From Marinomonas aquiplantarum (lineage in GTDB: Bacteria > Pseudomonadota > Gammaproteobacteria > Pseudomonadales > Marinomonadaceae), in contig NZ_QNRF01000005.1 of assembly GCF_003314975.1 (NCBI RefSeq), positions 1 through 64,000 on the forward strand: DNA of 64,000 nucleotides, in the 5' to 3' direction. Every line of letters starts with the position of its first letter. The stretch's first letter is position 1. Position numbers and translations under genes: made by a program. Positions 27,061 to 37,466 of this stretch are shown piece by piece. The notes beneath the pieces were generated by a model, which saw nothing but the letters and a program-made list of their open reading frames with translations, was not told the origin of the DNA and made no database searches.

Positions 27061-27753
27061 ATGCCTCTTGAAACTTTATCCGCGCCTACCTTGTACGTTG
27101 AGAATTCGATTCCGACGTTTAGTCGGGAGGAGCCTTTTGCCAATGTCTTGATGGATTTACAAACTCAGGGTTGGAGTGTGCAAGACCATTTTTTTTCCGA
27201 TGATTTTACTCAAGCTCTCATGGTTGAGGCGCATAACATTAATAATGCTGACATGTTGCAGGCGGGTATTGGTCGTAAACAAGATCACCAAGTGATGTTG
27301 GATGCTCGTCGTGATTATATTCAATGGATTGACCCTGATCGTCCGGTGCGTCGAGATTTTTTAAAGGTGATGGAAGAGTTGCGAGTGGCGTTGAATCGAC
27401 GACTTTTTCTGGGCTTGTTTGATTACGAGGCGCACTTTGCACGATATGAAAAAGGCGCGTTTTACGAAAAGCATCTTGACGCTTTTAAAGGCCGCAGTAA
27501 TCGAGTGCTATCGACGGTTTTGTATTTGAATGAGGATTGGCAAGATCAAGATGGTGGTGAATTTGTGCTTTATGACGAGCGAGAAGCCGATCAAGAGTTA
27601 GGGCGATTTTACCCACAAAAAGGTCGCCTGGCCATATTTCTAAGTGAAGCATTTCCTCATGAAGTGTTGTCGGCCAATCGAACTCGCCACAGTATTGCAG
27701 GCTGGTTTCGTATTAATAATTCCACTGGCCAAATAGTCGATCCCGACCAATAA
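27061..27753 (+). CDS. 2-oxoglutarate/Fe(II) prolyl hydroxylase (PHD2-like)
   Basis: This 230-residue protein has the iron-binding HxD...H triad in YEKHLDAFKG and FPHEVLSANRTRHSIAGWF, with the 2-oxoglutarate Arg after RH. The strands VLSTVLYLNEDW and GGEFVLYDE complete the double-stranded beta helix. It is like the Pseudomonas prolyl hydroxylase that modifies EF-Tu; whether this one does is inferred. It is divergent from radD. Confidence 0.85.
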   Translation: MPLETLSAPTLYVENSIPTFSREEPFANVLMDLQTQGWSVQDHFFSDDFTQALMVEAHNINNADMLQAGIGRKQDHQVMLDARRDYIQWIDPDRPVRRDFLKVMEELRVALNRRLFLGLFDYEAHFARYEKGAFYEKHLDAFKGRSNRVLSTVLYLNEDWQDQDGGEFVLYDEREADQELGRFYPQKGRLAIFLSEAFPHEVLSANRTRHSIAGWFRINNSTGQIVDPDQ

Positions 27754-27829
27754 GTTCTTTCCTCTGTTATGGTTTTAATCCATTGCCATTTTTTGTGTCA
27801 ATAAACTCGAAAAATGGCAAATAAATCTC

Positions 27830-27835
27830 TATAAT
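27830..27835 (+). promoter_or_regulatory. Probable -10 element upstream of trhO
   Basis: TATAAT matches the consensus and lies 57 bases before the trhO ATG; the -35 region 17 bases upstream (TCGAAA) is weak. Confidence 0.45.
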
Positions 27836-27891
27836 GCGCGCCGTTAATCATTGCTCTGGTTTTACGTTCCAGACCGCATAGGAGAAAAAAT

Positions 27892-28887
27892 ATGTCAAAA
27901 GTCGTTGTATGTGCCCTTTATAAGTTTGTCGAACTTCCGCATTACGAATCCATTCGTGAACCCTTGTTAAACGTCCTAGAAGACAACCAGATTCGTGGCA
28001 CCTTGTTATTGGCAAGCGAAGGCATCAATGGCACCGTTGCTGGCTCGCGTGAAGGGATTGATACCCTGTTAGCTTGGCTTGACCAGCAGCCTGGTCTGGA
28101 AAACATAGTCACAAAAGAGTCTTATGACGAAGACATGCCGTTTTACCGCACTAAAGTAAAACTGAAAAAAGAAATCGTTACCATGGGAGTGGAAGGGATT
28201 GATCCAAAACGCGTGGTCGGCACTTATGTGAAACCGCAAGATTGGAATGATCTGATTTCAGACCCCGACGTCATGCTGGTTGATACCCGCAATGATTATG
28301 AAGTACAGATAGGTACGTTTAAAAATGCAGTCAACCCAAAGACTGAGACTTTCCGTGAGTTTCCATCTTATGTAAAAGACAACATGGATCCTAACAAACA
28401 GAAAAAAGTCGCCATGTTTTGTACCGGTGGTATTCGCTGTGAAAAATCCACTGCCTACATGCTTGAACAGGGTTTTGAGGAAGTGTATCACCTAGAAGGT
28501 GGCATTCTTAAGTACTTGGAAGAAGTGCCAAAAGAAGAGACTATGTGGGAAGGTGAATGCTTTGTGTTTGATAACCGAGTGTCGGTAAATCATGATTTGG
28601 AAAAAGGTGAGTATGACCAATGTCACGCTTGTCGTATGCCAATTACCGAAGAAGAGAAGCAAGACGAGCGTTTCCAGCAAGGCGTCAGCTGTGTGCACTG
28701 TTTTGACAAGTATACCGATGAGCAGCGTCAGCGTTTTATTGAACGTGAGCGTCAAGTGCAATTGGCTCGCCAGCGTGGCGAAGAGCACATCGGAGCAGAA
28801 GTATTAGATGCTGTTGAGAAGCATCGCCAAGAAAAGGCCGCTGAGAAAGAGCGCCAGCGTAAAATCCGCGAAGCCAAAGCGAACTAA
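27892..28887 (+). CDS. trhO: tRNA uridine(34) hydroxylase TrhO (YceA)
   Basis: This 331-residue protein has an N-terminal acylphosphatase-like domain ([18 protein letters not shown]), a central rhodanese domain with active Cys177 in [12 protein letters not shown], and a C-terminal zinc-like cluster ([21 protein letters not shown]). It performs oxygen-dependent hydroxylation of U34 in tRNA, a step to 5-methoxyuridine. Start ATG follows AGGAG. Confidence 0.94.
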   Translation: MSKVVVCALYKFVELPHYESIREPLLNVLEDNQIRGTLLLASEGINGTVAGSREGIDTLLAWLDQQPGLENIVTKESYDEDMPFYRTKVKLKKEIVTMGVEGIDPKRVVGTYVKPQDWNDLISDPDVMLVDTRNDYEVQIGTFKNAVNPKTETFREFPSYVKDNMDPNKQKKVAMFCTGGIRCEKSTAYMLEQGFEEVYHLEGGILKYLEEVPKEETMWEGECFVFDNRVSVNHDLEKGEYDQCHACRMPITEEEKQDERFQQGVSCVHCFDKYTDEQRQRFIERERQVQLARQRGEEHIGAEVLDAVEKHRQEKAAEKERQRKIREAKAN

Positions 28888-28912
28888 ATAGAACGCATAT
28901 CGGCACTCATTG

Positions 28913-28946
28913 AATAGGCTTACTCATCTGTGTAGGCCTATTTTGT
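28913..28946 (+). terminator. Intrinsic terminator after trhO
   Basis: AATAGGC (28913-28919) pairs with GCCTATT (28936-28942), followed by TTGTTT. A moderate hairpin ending the trhO transcript. Confidence 0.6.
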
Positions 28947-29087
28947 TTCTGCCAAACGCTTGATCTTTAAAGTGAACTTTTTTGCTTTCAAGATAAAATT
29001 GTTAGCATGGTAAGGTCGAACAATGGTTTCGAAATTGCTCTGACTACCGTACAATAAAAAATCGCTTTTCATTAGCCAGAATTCATC

Positions 29088-31400
29088 ATGAGTTATCAAG
29101 TTTTAGCACGTAAATGGCGTCCTCAGACCTTTCTTGAAATGGCAGGGCAAGACCATGTTCTCCAAGCATTGGTAAACGCTTTGCGTCAGCAACGTTTGCA
29201 TCATGCTTATTTGTTTACAGGGACTCGAGGGGTTGGCAAAACCACCATCGCACGTATCTTTGCTAAGTGCTTGAACTGTGAAACTAACGGTATTTCGCCC
29301 GAACCTTGTGGTACTTGTGACAGCTGTCGCGAAATTGCCGAAGGTCGCTTCGTGGATTTAATCGAAGTCGATGCGGCGTCTCGAACCAAAGTAGAAGACA
29401 CTCGAGAATTACTGGAAAATGTACAATACGCACCAACCCGTGGCCGTTTTAAAGTCTATCTGATAGACGAGGTCCACATGCTGTCAACGCACTCGTTTAA
29501 CGCCTTGTTAAAAACCCTTGAAGAGCCGCCAGAGCATGTGAAGTTTTTATTGGCCACGACGGATCCACAAAAATTGCCGGTGACCATCCTTTCCCGTTGT
29601 TTGCAATTCAACTTGAAAAACATGTCACCGCAGCGAGTGGTGGATTATCTGCAGACAGTATTAAACACGGAGCAGGTGCCATTTGATCAGCCTGCTTTGT
29701 GGCAAATTGGTCAAGCCGCCAATGGCAGTATGCGAGACGCTTTAAGTCTAACGGACCAAGCCATTGCTTTTGGCGATGGCGGTATTTCCGAATCCGGTGT
29801 GACGGCCATGCTAGGCTTGGTTAATCAAGCTCAAATTTTAGATTTGCTGGAATGCATTGCTGCAAAAAATGCGGCTGATGTGCTGTCTCGTATTGAGGCT
29901 TTAGCCGATTATCAGCCAGACTTTGTTGCCATTTGTGGTAGCTTATTGGATACCTTGCATCGAGTGGCGATAGAGCAACAAGTGCCAGGTGCCTTGGCTG
30001 ATCAATTAGGTGATTTAGCCCGCATCCAAAACATTGCTCAAACCGTCAGCCCTGAAGAAATTCAAGTGATGTATCAGAGCTTGTTAGTGGGGCGTCGAGA
30101 TCTGCATTTGGCGCATTCTGCGCGTGCTGGTTTTGAAATGCTTATGCTGCGGTTAATTGCTTTCCGTCCTGCGCCACCTATGACCATGAGTCATCAAGCG
30201 CCACCGCTCGTCGTGGATGACGCGGAAAAAAAAACACCGGAAGTTGAGTCAGTCAAGACATCTGAAAGCACCTTAGAATCGACTGGCGTTGTTGGGGCAG
30301 AACCTTTAGCTGATGAGGCGATATCTGTTGATGAGAAAGTACAAAGTGAAGTGCTGTCTTCGTCGGCTCAAGTGGATTCATCATCCACAAGTTTGAGTGC
30401 GGATGAGCGACCCCCTTGGGAAGAGGCGTTAGCGGACGAAGTCGTTGATGAGGTGGCAGACGATAAATTAGCACCTGTGTCAGGTTTTACAGCAGAGCAG
30501 CAAACGTCAGAAACACAGCAAACAGATACAAGGCTTGAGTCAGCACTTGCTTCAGAGGAACCTGCAGTGGTCAGTTCTGATCATACTCGTGATGAGCTCG
30601 AAGCATCCAATGAGATGAAGCATGAGCATGAGGCATCAGTCGACCATCAAGCGCCACAGAAGGCTGTGAACGACTCCCAAGCTGACCTTGATTCAGAGCA
30701 AAATGCCCCCAAAATGTCAGAGCGAGCGGCAGCACGAGTAGAATCCTTGCTGGAAACGTCTCATAACGCATCAGAGTCGGTTGATGATGAAGAGGAAGAC
30801 GAAGAAGAAGCGGAAGAGCGAGCTATTGCCGATGTGGCAGACCCGTTTAATCCCGCGGCGGACCTCGTTGAAGCATTAGCGTCTGATGTGGTTGAGGCTG
30901 AGCCGGAATTGGCAGAGAAAGATTCCACTGACCCTAGATTGGCCAAAGTGCCAGATACCATTGCTCAACCCGCTTTAGGGATGCCATTGCCTGAGTTGAA
31001 TCATTATAATGAGCTAACCATGCAAATTTGGTGGCTGGTGGCACCACGTTTGCCTTTGAGAGGCTTGGTGCAGAATATTTTGATGAACTCCAGTATGGTA
31101 GATGCCAGTGATCAGGGTATTCGATTACAAGTGCCACTTGAATATGGGCACATGCTAAACCAAGTTCGTTATGAACAAATTCAAGGCGCACTGAGTGATT
31201 TCTTTGCCATGCCAGTGCCCTTGATCATTGATACTGTAGAAGAGACCGAAGGGGTGACTGCAGAAGAGTTCGCCGCCAGTAAACGTGCAGAAGCTTTGCA
31301 GGTTGCGATTCAACACTTAAATTCACATCCAGTTGTGCAAGCCTTGTCCAGTACGATGGGCGCACAGTTGGTTTATGACTCAGTAAAAGTTAAAGCTTAA
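29088..31400 (+). CDS. dnaX: DNA polymerase III subunit gamma/tau
   Basis: This 770-residue clamp-loader subunit has Walker [10 protein letters not shown] (residues 45-53, Lys51), zinc cysteines at 64, 74, 77 and 80, a DEVHML Walker B, and sensor 1 [11 protein letters not shown]. Domains I-III end near residue 370. A long acidic, low-complexity linker (about 375-625) precedes the tau-specific C-terminal domain that binds the polymerase alpha subunit. A run of nine A lies at 30226-30234, right after domain III; slippage there would give a gamma-like short form. ybaB and recR follow as one operon. Confidence 0.96.
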   Translation: MSYQVLARKWRPQTFLEMAGQDHVLQALVNALRQQRLHHAYLFTGTRGVGKTTIARIFAKCLNCETNGISPEPCGTCDSCREIAEGRFVDLIEVDAASRTKVEDTRELLENVQYAPTRGRFKVYLIDEVHMLSTHSFNALLKTLEEPPEHVKFLLATTDPQKLPVTILSRCLQFNLKNMSPQRVVDYLQTVLNTEQVPFDQPALWQIGQAANGSMRDALSLTDQAIAFGDGGISESGVTAMLGLVNQAQILDLLECIAAKNAADVLSRIEALADYQPDFVAICGSLLDTLHRVAIEQQVPGALADQLGDLARIQNIAQTVSPEEIQVMYQSLLVGRRDLHLAHSARAGFEMLMLRLIAFRPAPPMTMSHQAPPLVVDDAEKKTPEVESVKTSESTLESTGVVGAEPLADEAISVDEKVQSEVLSSSAQVDSSSTSLSADERPPWEEALADEVVDEVADDKLAPVSGFTAEQQTSETQQTDTRLESALASEEPAVVSSDHTRDELEASNEMKHEHEASVDHQAPQKAVNDSQADLDSEQNAPKMSERAAARVESLLETSHNASESVDDEEEDEEEAEERAIADVADPFNPAADLVEALASDVVEAEPELAEKDSTDPRLAKVPDTIAQPALGMPLPELNHYNELTMQIWWLVAPRLPLRGLVQNILMNSSMVDASDQGIRLQVPLEYGHMLNQVRYEQIQGALSDFFAMPVPLIIDTVEETEGVTAEEFAASKRAEALQVAIQHLNSHPVVQALSSTMGAQLVYDSVKVKA
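30226..30234 (+). promoter_or_regulatory. A9 slippery run in dnaX, candidate gamma frameshift site
   Basis: In frame it reads GAA AAA AAA ACA (codons 380-383) and includes the A AAA AAA slippery heptamer. A -1 shift would read AAC ACC GGA AGT and then TGA, giving a product of about 386 residues that holds domains I-III only. I see no strong downstream hairpin; the upstream GTGGA is a weak Shine-Dalgarno-like element. Confidence 0.55.
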
Positions 31401-31414
31401 TAATTTGGAGAGAA

Positions 31415-31744
31415 ATGATGTTTAAAGGTGGTATGGGCAACATGATGCGCCAAGCGCAAAAGATGCAAGAGAACATGCAGAAGGCGCAAGAAGAAATTGC
31501 CAATATGGAAGTAGAAGGCCAAGCGGGTGCTGGTTTAGTAAAAGTCGTGATGACAGGTCGTCATGATGTGAAACGCGTTTCTATCGATGATTCGTTGTTT
31601 GAAGACGATAAAGAAATGCTGGAAGACTTGATTGCCGCTGCAATGAACGATGCGGTTCGTAATATTGAAACTAATCAGAAAAACAAAATGGAAGAAGCGA
31701 CAGCTGGTATGTCTCTTCCACCAGGCTTCAAAATGCCTTTCTAG
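31415..31744 (+). CDS. ybaB: YbaB/EbfC nucleoid-associated protein
   Basis: This 109-residue protein has the YbaB/EbfC core: [51 protein letters not shown], then a C-terminal PPGFKMPF tail. It binds DNA as a dimer. It sits between dnaX and recR, the conserved context. Two ATG codons in tandem follow GGAGAGAA; either could start it. Confidence 0.93.
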   Translation: MMFKGGMGNMMRQAQKMQENMQKAQEEIANMEVEGQAGAGLVKVVMTGRHDVKRVSIDDSLFEDDKEMLEDLIAAAMNDAVRNIETNQKNKMEEATAGMSLPPGFKMPF

Positions 31745-31755
31745 GAGCTGACCTC

Positions 31756-32349
31756 TTGTTTAGTCCTCTTATTTCGGAACTGATTGAGTCCTTGCGTTGT
31801 TTGCCCGGTGTTGGGCCGCGCTCGGCTCAGAAAATGGCGTTATACTTGTTAGAGCGTGATCATCAAGGGGCCGATAAATTGGCCAGTTCACTTCGCGAGG
31901 CGTTGGATAAAGTCGGTCGCTGTGGTAGTTGTCGTACTTTAACGGAAGAGTCTGAGTGTGATATTTGCCAAGATCCAGAGCGCGATGAAAAGCGCTTATG
32001 TATCGTTGAAACACCAGCGGATGTTGTCGCTATTGAATCGGCAGGATCGTATCGTGGGCGTTATTTTGTCTTGCTTGGGCATTTGTCTCCGATTGATGGT
32101 ATCGGACCGGAAGAGTTAGGACTGGATCGTTTGGAAACCTTGGTGGTTAACAACGAAGTAGAAGAAGCCATAATTGCAACGAATTCCACAGTAGAAGGCG
32201 AGGCGACTTGTCATTATATTGCGGAAAAACTCAAAACATTGAATATTAATGTAAGCCGCATTGCCCATGGTGTGCCCATGGGTGGTGAGCTGGAATACGT
32301 TGATGGCAATACTCTGGCCTTAGCGTTAGAGGGACGGAAGACACTCTAA
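31756..32349 (+). CDS. recR: Recombination protein RecR
   Basis: This 197-residue protein has an N-terminal HhH motif ([18 protein letters not shown]), a four-Cys zinc finger ([16 protein letters not shown]) and a Toprim domain ([17 protein letters not shown], then [15 protein letters not shown]). It works with RecFO to load RecA at gaps. The start is a TTG preceded by AGGAG 8 bases upstream. Confidence 0.95.
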   Translation: MFSPLISELIESLRCLPGVGPRSAQKMALYLLERDHQGADKLASSLREALDKVGRCGSCRTLTEESECDICQDPERDEKRLCIVETPADVVAIESAGSYRGRYFVLLGHLSPIDGIGPEELGLDRLETLVVNNEVEEAIIATNSTVEGEATCHYIAEKLKTLNINVSRIAHGVPMGGELEYVDGNTLALALEGRKTL

Positions 32350-32350
32350 A

Positions 32351-33493
32351 ATGAATGAGCATGATGAGGCGTTGAATATTGTGTGGGTCGCGGACAATGC
32401 GTCCTTAGCCAGTTGGTGTGACTATTGGGCTGAATTGCCCGTGATTGCGGTGGATACTGAATTTATTCGTCGTACAACGTATTTTCCGATTACAGGTCTA
32501 ATTCAGATCAGTGAAGGGGAAAAGGCGGTTTTAATTGACCCTTTAAGCATTGATGATTGGTCACCATTGAAGGCCTTAATGGTGAACTCTGCAGTGATGA
32601 AAGTGTTTCATGCTTGCTCTGAAGACCTAGATGTCTTTGATCGTCTGTTGGGGGTTCTACCCACCCCATTTTACGATACACAAATAGGCGAAGCCTACGC
32701 CAGTGCGCAATGGTCATTGAGTTATGTGAAATTGATTCATGAATATTTACGCATTGAAGTGGCAAAAGATGAAACTCGTTCAGATTGGACGCAACGCCCA
32801 CTAACCGATGCGCAAAAACGTTATGCGGCATTGGATGTGGTGTATCTTGCAAAGGTTTATCCGATGCAGGTCGCTCGCCTTAAAGACAAGAAAATGCTCG
32901 AATGGGCTCTAGAAGATTGTGAAACGCTCAAGTGGCAATACCAGATGAACTCAGATCCAGAGCAAAACTGGTCTGGTGTGAAGACAGCGTGGCGCTTATC
33001 TCCTGAAGGTTTGACCTTGTTACGCCTGCTGTTCATCTGGCGTGATGAGCAAGCCCGAAAAGAAGACGTGCCTAAAGGGCAAATTCTGAAAGATCGCACT
33101 TTATGGTCGATTGCTAAAATTCTGCCGACGCATCATAAAGCGATTTCTACTGCCGAGGAAATTACAGGCCGTCAACAGCGTTTGTATGGTGAAACCATCC
33201 TTGAAAAAGTCGCGATGGTGAAAGAGCTGTCTGCTGATGAATATCAGATGCCATTGGAGGCGCCTTTACCCTCTCAGGCGGGTGAATTAACGAAAGCGGT
33301 GAAAGCATTTGTTCGTGGTCGAGCAGAAACCATGGGCGTGGCACCAGAAGCCATGATGAAGCGCAAGCTGTTAGAACCTGTGGTGCGCCATTTGTTTGAT
33401 GGTTCTGCGATTGATTGGCAAAACCCAGCGATGACAGGTTGGCGTCAAGATGTCATTGTGAACCCAATTTTAGATAAATTTAAATCGTCCTAA
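32351..33493 (+). CDS. rnd: Ribonuclease D
   Basis: This 380-residue DEDDy exonuclease has motifs VDTEFIRR (Exo I), [12 protein letters not shown] (Exo II) and [13 protein letters not shown] (Exo III), followed by an HRDC domain (about residues 215-295). It trims the 3' ends of stable RNAs. It starts one base after recR ends and is followed by ycgL and ycgN as in pseudomonads. Confidence 0.93.
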   Translation: MNEHDEALNIVWVADNASLASWCDYWAELPVIAVDTEFIRRTTYFPITGLIQISEGEKAVLIDPLSIDDWSPLKALMVNSAVMKVFHACSEDLDVFDRLLGVLPTPFYDTQIGEAYASAQWSLSYVKLIHEYLRIEVAKDETRSDWTQRPLTDAQKRYAALDVVYLAKVYPMQVARLKDKKMLEWALEDCETLKWQYQMNSDPEQNWSGVKTAWRLSPEGLTLLRLLFIWRDEQARKEDVPKGQILKDRTLWSIAKILPTHHKAISTAEEITGRQQRLYGETILEKVAMVKELSADEYQMPLEAPLPSQAGELTKAVKAFVRGRAETMGVAPEAMMKRKLLEPVVRHLFDGSAIDWQNPAMTGWRQDVIVNPILDKFKSS

Positions 33494-33522
33494 TCGACCA
33501 TAATAATGGTCAAGAGAAAACT

Positions 33523-33816
33523 ATGAAACAGCAATTGATTATTGAAGTGTTCCATTCATCAAAGCGAGAAGGTATGTATCTTTTCGTAGAGAAAGCCGTG
33601 GGTTTGTCGAAAGTGCCTGATGAGCTGATGGAGCGTTTTGGCAAAGGCGTCAGTGCCATGACGATGCTACTCACACCAGAAAAGAAGTTGGCACGGGCGG
33701 AAGCGCAAAAGGTCATGGATGAAATTCGTGAAAAGGGTTTCTACTTACAATTACCGCCAGTGAAAGATGACTATTTGTTGGATCTGTATAAAACCCCAAC
33801 GGAAGCTGTTTACTAA
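33523..33816 (+). CDS. YcgL-domain protein
   Basis: This 97-residue protein matches the YcgL family: [47 protein letters not shown] and GFYLQLPP. The function is unknown; its place between rnd and ycgN is conserved in related genera. Confidence 0.88.
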   Translation: MKQQLIIEVFHSSKREGMYLFVEKAVGLSKVPDELMERFGKGVSAMTMLLTPEKKLARAEAQKVMDEIREKGFYLQLPPVKDDYLLDLYKTPTEAVY

Positions 33817-33818
33817 CT

Positions 33819-34298
33819 ATGATCGCAAAGCGTTATGAACCTTTTTGGAAAACGGTGCCATTGGAACAAATGTCGTCGGATCAATGGGAATCCATTTGTG
33901 ATGGTTGTGGAAAATGTTGCCTGCAAAAATTGCAAGATGAAGACACGGAAGAGGTGTATTACACCAATTTGTCTTGTCAGCAGCTCAATTTAACGACTTG
34001 TCAGTGTAATGTTTACGAAACAAGACAGACTAAAGTGGCCAGCTGTATTACGCTGACACCAGATCAGATCGATGAGTTTCATTGGTTACCTGACACCTGT
34101 AGTTATCGAGTGTTAAACGAAACCAAAGACTTGCCAAGTTGGCATCCTTTGGTGGTTGGTAGTCATAAAGAAATGCTCCGTCAGGGGCTAACCGTCCAGC
34201 ATTATGCTGTGAATGAGCAATCGGTAAAAGAAGAGGACTGGGATACCCATATTATAAAATGGGTACACGGCATGCCCGAACCTTATGACGTAAGTTAA
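33819..34298 (+). CDS. YcgN-family cysteine cluster protein
   Basis: This 159-residue UPF0260 protein has a cysteine cluster (CDGCGKCCLQKL near residue 28, then SCQQLNLTTCQCNVYETRQTKVASC) that probably binds zinc or Fe-S, and a C-terminal SWHPLVVGSHKEM block. Its ATG lies 2 bases after ycgL ends. The function is unknown. Confidence 0.88.
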   Translation: MIAKRYEPFWKTVPLEQMSSDQWESICDGCGKCCLQKLQDEDTEEVYYTNLSCQQLNLTTCQCNVYETRQTKVASCITLTPDQIDEFHWLPDTCSYRVLNETKDLPSWHPLVVGSHKEMLRQGLTVQHYAVNEQSVKEEDWDTHIIKWVHGMPEPYDVS

Positions 34299-34347
34299 TC
34301 CGATTGGTTGGTCAATAGCAGCAGTGTGATTCAAGGAGTTCGCAGAC

Positions 34348-36195
34348 GTGAAGTGGTTGAAGTTAAGTACAGTGTTGTTATTGGCCTCATTAACTTTTTG
34401 GGTGCCTCTTGCGAAAGCTGACGCGCAATTTCGAGTCATTGTCGATGCGTCTGGCAGTATGCTCATCAGTGATCCAGATAAACTCACCTCCGAGGCATTG
34501 CGCCTTATATCGAATCTTGCACCAGATGAAAAAGCGACTTTAGGCATTTGGTTGTTTGGGGAAACACCGCGTGTGCTGGTACCTGAAGCACCAGTGAATA
34601 TTCAGACTAAGGCTCGAGTAGCCAGTTATGTTAACAGTTACCTGACCCAAGACGTTAAAACCGATCTTGAAGCCATTATTAAGTTATTGCTCGATACCCC
34701 GGATGCGGGTGGTTTAGAGCCAGGTTTTGATCGTCATTGGATTCTCGTCACCGATGGTATGGTGGACATTAGTTTAGACGAAGCAATAAACAAAGCGTCT
34801 CGCGATCGCATACTCAATGAACTGTCACAGCAACTTGAGCTGTTGGATATCCATCTGCACACCATCTCCATGACAGGTTATACCGATAAAGCGTTATTAG
34901 AAAACTTGTCTCTTCGTACCAATGCAACTCACACAGAAGTGGCCGTACCGGTGGACTTGTTAGACACGTTTGACCGTATTTTCTCGCAAGCTTCACCTTC
35001 CGATGAATTGCCTTTGAACGGTAATCAGTTTGTGGTGGATGAAGCCATCGATGAATTAACCCTTGTAGTATTTCATGAAAAAGGCGAATTACCCGAGGTG
35101 GTTTTACCTGATAACTCGTTACTGCCGATTAAAGGGGGCTTTAATGTGTCGGTGTCGTCGGCGGACCATTACACCTTAATCAGTGTACAGGATCCTTTAC
35201 CTGGTACTTGGCAGGTGAAAAATGTCGACTTATCGCGTAGTAGCGTTCGTGTCATTACCGATTTGAGTGCGCGAGCAACGAAAATCTCCCCCGTCATTTT
35301 TGTAAACGAAGAGATTTATTCCTCTATCGGTATTTTCTTAGAGGGTGTGTTAATGCAAGACCCGCAGTTATTGGATTTAGTGAATGTTAAGCAAACCCTG
35401 TATCGTTTGAGTGGAGAGCAAAAAGAAGAAGTCTTGTCTTACGATGTGCCTAAAGCCAACGACCAATTTAAAATTCGCTTGGCAGGGATTGGCCTAGCAG
35501 GCAATTATGAACTGGTCAGTGAAGTGGATGGTCAGACATTCAAGCGTCAGCTGAGTCAGTTCTTTACTGTGCATCCAGCGATTGAGTTTGAAGGCTCAAC
35601 ACCAAGCGATAATCTGGTTGCCTTTACGGCTACACCGGTGAACTTAAAACTCAATCTATTACGCTCTAGTGTCGTGTTGGAGTTTACGGATAAAAAGGGT
35701 GGTAAACGTACCGAAGAGATGCCTTTGATCGGTCAGGGATATTGGGAAAAAGTCATGCCTGTGTCTCCGGATGATCATGTGGTGGTGCGTGCCAAACTGT
35801 CTGGTGTAACTCAAGCAGGTTTACGATTTGAATATCAAACACCAGAATGGCACTTTGATCGCCAAGGCGAGGCTGGTGCGACGGTTGGTGTCGGTGAACA
35901 AGCTGCGAATAGTTTATTGCTCTCGCCATCCAATTCGACTAATCGAGAAGTGATGCCTGTGGTGGTTGCACCGGCCATTTCCGTAGTCGAAGAGAATGGA
36001 GAGCCAGTAGAAGAATCGGTTGATGCTGAACCGACTGAATTGCCTATCACAGAAACAGAAGACGTGATGGATGAAGTAGACACCATGACACCGACCGATT
36101 GGATTATGTATGCGGCATTAAATGTTGCTGGATTGGCGGTGATTGTGGCGGGTGTATTGTTGTATCGACGTATTCGTAAGAGTGCGTCCAAATAA
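34348..36195 (+). CDS. VWA-domain membrane protein
   Basis: This 615-residue protein has a signal peptide (VLLLASLTFWVPLAKA), a von Willebrand A domain with the MIDAS motif DASGSML at residues 33-39 and ILVTDGMVD near 135, and beta-rich regions after it. A C-terminal membrane helix (MYAALNVAGLAVIVAGVLLY) comes before a basic tail. It is therefore a periplasmic protein tethered to the inner membrane. The start is GTG with AAGGAG 9 bases upstream. Its partner is unknown. Confidence 0.8.
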   Translation: MKWLKLSTVLLLASLTFWVPLAKADAQFRVIVDASGSMLISDPDKLTSEALRLISNLAPDEKATLGIWLFGETPRVLVPEAPVNIQTKARVASYVNSYLTQDVKTDLEAIIKLLLDTPDAGGLEPGFDRHWILVTDGMVDISLDEAINKASRDRILNELSQQLELLDIHLHTISMTGYTDKALLENLSLRTNATHTEVAVPVDLLDTFDRIFSQASPSDELPLNGNQFVVDEAIDELTLVVFHEKGELPEVVLPDNSLLPIKGGFNVSVSSADHYTLISVQDPLPGTWQVKNVDLSRSSVRVITDLSARATKISPVIFVNEEIYSSIGIFLEGVLMQDPQLLDLVNVKQTLYRLSGEQKEEVLSYDVPKANDQFKIRLAGIGLAGNYELVSEVDGQTFKRQLSQFFTVHPAIEFEGSTPSDNLVAFTATPVNLKLNLLRSSVVLEFTDKKGGKRTEEMPLIGQGYWEKVMPVSPDDHVVVRAKLSGVTQAGLRFEYQTPEWHFDRQGEAGATVGVGEQAANSLLLSPSNSTNREVMPVVVAPAISVVEENGEPVEESVDAEPTELPITETEDVMDEVDTMTPTDWIMYAALNVAGLAVIVAGVLLYRRIRKSASK

Positions 36196-36212
36196 GAGTG
36201 ATATAAGCGAGC

Positions 36213-37007
36213 ATGTGTGAATTGTTAGGCATGAGTGCCAATGTGCCAACGGATATCTGTTTTAGTTTTTCTGGGCTAAGAGCCCGTGGCGGTCGTACTG
36301 GGCCTCATAAAGATGGCTGGGGAATGGCCATGTATCGCGACGGTGATGTATGGGCTATTCATGACCCTAGGCCGAGTGCAGATTCAGACATGGCAGAGGT
36401 AATGAGTCATACGTCACTGAAGTGTGACATAGTGATTAGTCATATTCGTCAAGCAAATGTCGGTGCTGTGTGTTTGCTTAATACCCATCCGTTTAGTCGT
36501 TTGTTGTGGGGCAAGACATGGTCTTATGCTCACAATGGTCAATTGGAGTCAGCTGAGAGTTTGGCGGTCGAAAAAACACACCCATTGGGCAGTACCGATT
36601 CTGAACGGGCTTTTTGTTGGATTATTGAACAACTTCAATGTCGCTTTGATAGCCTTGAGCCTGAGCTTGAAAGCTTATCGCAAGCCTTATCTGAATTGGC
36701 TTTGCAGTTAAAAGAGCGTGGCGTATTTAACATGATGCTGTCGGACGGCAAGCGACTCTACTGTTTCTGTACAACCAAGCTGCATTGGATTACCCGCCGG
36801 GCTCCCTTTAAGAAAGCCAGTTTGTCCGATGAAGACGTTATTGTGGATTTCCAAGAAGTGACCACAGATAAAGACGTGGTGACAGTCATTGCAACTCAGC
36901 CGTTAACACAGGACGAAACCTGGCAACAAATGCAAGAAGGTGAGTTGTGTGTGTTTGATGGTGGTGAAGTCGTCTGTCAGATAAAAAGCCCAGCATCAGC
37001 CGCCTAA
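36213..37007 (+). CDS. Class II glutamine amidotransferase (YafJ-like)
   Basis: This 264-residue protein starts MCELLGMSANVPTDICFSF; removal of Met exposes Cys2 as the N-terminal nucleophile. It continues with HKDGWGMAMY, ISHIRQANVG and THPFSRLLWGKTWSYAHNGQL, the Gln-binding elements of class II amidotransferases. No synthase domain is attached. It follows the VWA gene by 17 bases. Confidence 0.88.
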   Translation: MCELLGMSANVPTDICFSFSGLRARGGRTGPHKDGWGMAMYRDGDVWAIHDPRPSADSDMAEVMSHTSLKCDIVISHIRQANVGAVCLLNTHPFSRLLWGKTWSYAHNGQLESAESLAVEKTHPLGSTDSERAFCWIIEQLQCRFDSLEPELESLSQALSELALQLKERGVFNMMLSDGKRLYCFCTTKLHWITRRAPFKKASLSDEDVIVDFQEVTTDKDVVTVIATQPLTQDETWQQMQEGELCVFDGGEVVCQIKSPASAA

Positions 37008-37103
37008 GCGTCCACTTTGGTGATCGCCATGATCAGGAACTTTTTATTTGATCACTAATAACTGGTATCCTTGCGGCATTTGAGCAGTAACAGAGTAATC
37101 AGA

Positions 37104-37349
37104 ATGATGAATGACAATGAAGTAATCAACACATTAGAAGAGCTGGAAGCCTTTGTATTGGCCGTTGAATCTGGTGGCATGGGGTTAAACAATGTTGCTG
37201 GATTGGCGCTGGCGACCAACAACAGTAATGGTCGTCCTTTTGTGGCTGTTCTGGATGATAACCAGCAGCTTTTATTAGGGCGTTGGGTGTCTAGTGACGT
37301 ATTTGAAAATGGTAAAGACATTGTTCGCTATGGACCACGTAAGCACTAA
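37104..37349 (+). CDS. Small conserved protein of unknown function
   Basis: This 81-residue protein reads MMNDNEVINTLEELEAFVLAVESGGMGLNN, then VAGLALATNNSNGRPFVAVLDDNQQLLLGRWV. The start ATG at 37104 has a second ATG after it; an upstream TTG at 37071 is less likely. It ends before a strong bidirectional terminator. I do not recognise the family. Confidence 0.6.
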   Translation: MMNDNEVINTLEELEAFVLAVESGGMGLNNVAGLALATNNSNGRPFVAVLDDNQQLLLGRWVSSDVFENGKDIVRYGPRKH

Positions 37350-37397
37350 ATCCAGTATATAACTCAGTGCACTTTCTGCCGTTTGTCTGAGAGAATA

Positions 37398-37436
37398 AAA
37401 AATCCCCGCTTAGGTTTAGCTTAAGCGGGGATTTTT
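37398..37436. terminator. Bidirectional intrinsic terminator
   Basis: AAAAATCCCCGCTTA (37398-37412) pairs perfectly with TAAGCGGGGATTTTT (37422-37436) around a 9-base loop. A T-run follows on each strand, so it can stop both the rightward small-protein transcript and the leftward cysK transcript. Confidence 0.95.
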
Positions 37437-37466
37437 GTTTGGTTTAAGTCAAAGACGTTGCAAGGC

